Source: Rhodobacterales bacterium UBA3077 (GTDB taxonomy: Bacteria; Pseudomonadota; Alphaproteobacteria; Rhodobacterales; Rhodobacteraceae). From it: a stretch of DNA of 5,997 nt. The position numbers and the translations under genes were made by a program. The DNA is taken from NCBI GenBank assembly GCA_002366685.1, contig DFBP01000119.1, forward strand, positions 1 through 5,997, read 5' to 3'. Shown here piece after piece: positions 5,420-5,997 of the stretch. Under the pieces are notes generated by a model. That model had not been told where the DNA came from. It made no database searches and saw nothing but the letters and a program-made list of their open reading frames with translations. How positions within the stretch are numbered: the stretch's first letter is position 1; the number at the start of each line of letters is the position of its first letter.

Positions 5420-5875
5420 TTACGCAACAGTTACTTTGCCACCGGCTTTTTCAACAGCCTCAACCGCGCCTTTGGAAGCGCCGGTTACAGTGATGTCGAT
5501 TTTCGATGTCAATTCGCCTTTGGCCAGCAAACGCACGCCATCAAGCTTGCGGCGCACAAGGCCACACTCGATAAGGCTGTCTTCGGTGATCGGCTTTTTC
5601 GCGTCGATCTTGCCAGCGTCGATGAACTTTTGCAGCACAAGGATGTTAACAACGGCGTGCTTGGATGGGTTGCGCGGGTTAAAACCACGTTTTGGAAGGC
5701 GTTGGTAGAGCGGCATCTGGCCACCCTCGTAACCGTTGATCGCCACACCCGAGCGGGATTTCTGACCCTTGATACCCCGGCCAGCCATTTTACCTTTACC
5801 AGAGCCAGGACCACGCGCTTTGCGCTTCTTGGATTTGGTCGCACCTTCGTTATCGTGCAATTCATGCAATTTCAT
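5420..5875 (-). CDS. rplO: 50S ribosomal protein L15
   Basis: L15 is a late-assembly protein of the large ribosomal subunit that threads a long basic N-terminal extension through 23S rRNA. The 151-residue product has MKLHELHDNEGATKSKKRKARGPGSGKGKMAGRGIKGQKSRSG at its N-terminus (residues 1-43), where the Gly/Lys/Arg-rich segment is typical. It continues with GYEGGQMPLYQRLPKRGFNPRNPSKHAVVN (48-77). The C-terminal globular part includes LLAKGELTSKIDITVTGASKGAVEAVEKAGGKV (116-148), which matches the L15 family signature. Length is close to the E. coli protein (144). The start has a strong AGGAG (5887-5883) with a 7-nt spacer. The spc operon normally runs rpsE-rpmD-rplO-secY, and this gene fits the rplO position. 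It is intact and ordinary. Confidence 0.99.
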   Translation of the reverse strand: MKLHELHDNEGATKSKKRKARGPGSGKGKMAGRGIKGQKSRSGVAINGYEGGQMPLYQRLPKRGFNPRNPSKHAVVNILVLQKFIDAGKIDAKKPITEDSLIECGLVRRKLDGVRLLAKGELTSKIDITVTGASKGAVEAVEKAGGKVTVA

Positions 5876-5997
5876 GACGCTTCTCCTAATTTGCCGGAAG
5901 TCCCCTGATGAGCGTCAACCCAAGAGCAACACGGCGTTGATATGATCGATTCTAAGAATCTGTGGCAAGCCACCGGAGGCGTATAGACCCGAATCCC
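5876..5997 (-). other. Apparently non-coding region upstream of rplO
   Basis: None of the three minus-strand frames resembles the C-terminus of L30 (rpmD), the gene normally upstream, so rpmD presumably ends beyond position 5997. The region contains the rplO ribosome binding site (5887-5883), a dyad GATTCT-A-AGAATC (5948-5960) and a small GTGG/CCAC hairpin (5962-5965 with 5970-5973). A TTGACG occurs at minus-strand 5917-5912, but no good -10 box is spaced to it. I cannot assign a function. Confidence 0.4.

Noticed and set aside
5876..5997. Possible 3' end of rpmD (L30)
   Set aside because: None of the three minus-strand frames matches the L30 C-terminus. One frame stays open but ends across the rplO start with an unrelated sequence.
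1..5997. CRISPR arrays, insertion sequences, tRNA or rRNA genes
   Set aside because: No spaced direct repeats, transposase motifs, terminal repeats or tRNA-like cloverleaf were seen on either strand.

Overview
This is a conserved core-genome window. Every gene lies on the minus strand, so transcription runs from high to low coordinates. In that direction the order is rplO (L15), secY, adk, rpsM (S13), rpsK (S11), rpoA (RNA polymerase alpha), rplQ (L17), then the 5' two-fifths or so of rarA/mgsA, which runs off the low-coordinate edge. This is the end of the spc ribosomal operon followed by the alpha operon. No mobile element, tRNA, rRNA, CRISPR array or accessory gene is visible.

The organism is most likely an alphaproteobacterium of the Rhodobacterales (Roseobacter/Rhodobacter type). 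Supporting points are adk directly after secY, the lack of rpsD (S4) between rpsK and rpoA, a 338-residue RpoA, an adenylate kinase with a four-cysteine zinc-type LID, and rarA beside rplQ. The family-level placement rests on recalled gene order and sequence style, not on a search.

Layout, read along the minus strand: 5997-5876 is an apparent non-coding gap upstream of rplO, where no L30 coding sequence is recognisable. rplO is at 5875-5420, followed by a 120-bp structured gap. secY (5299-3944) and adk (3947-3300) share an ATGA overlap, which suggests translational coupling. The 188-bp adk-rpsM gap carries the best promoter in the window (TTGACG, 16 bp, TATAAT at 3287-3260). It is followed by a leader of about 140 nt with several hairpins, then rpsM with a TTG start. 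rpsM and rpsK are 12 bp apart. Gaps of 106 bp (rpsK-rpoA) and 132 bp (rpoA-rplQ) both carry hairpins without U-tracts. An intrinsic terminator at 626-599 closes the alpha operon, and rarA begins 29 nt beyond its T-run.

Functionally, the window joins ribosome assembly (S11, S13, L15, L17), the core of the Sec protein channel (SecY), adenine-nucleotide balance (Adk) and the alpha subunit that nucleates RNA polymerase. rarA is a replication/recombination factor that probably forms a separate unit. The proteins look ordinary and intact. The parts worth a second look are the non-coding intervals: the alpha-operon leader with mutually exclusive pairings, a terminator-shaped hairpin facing against the genes, the tandem hairpins before rplQ, and the possibly leaderless rarA. 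I found no sign of a novel multi-gene system.
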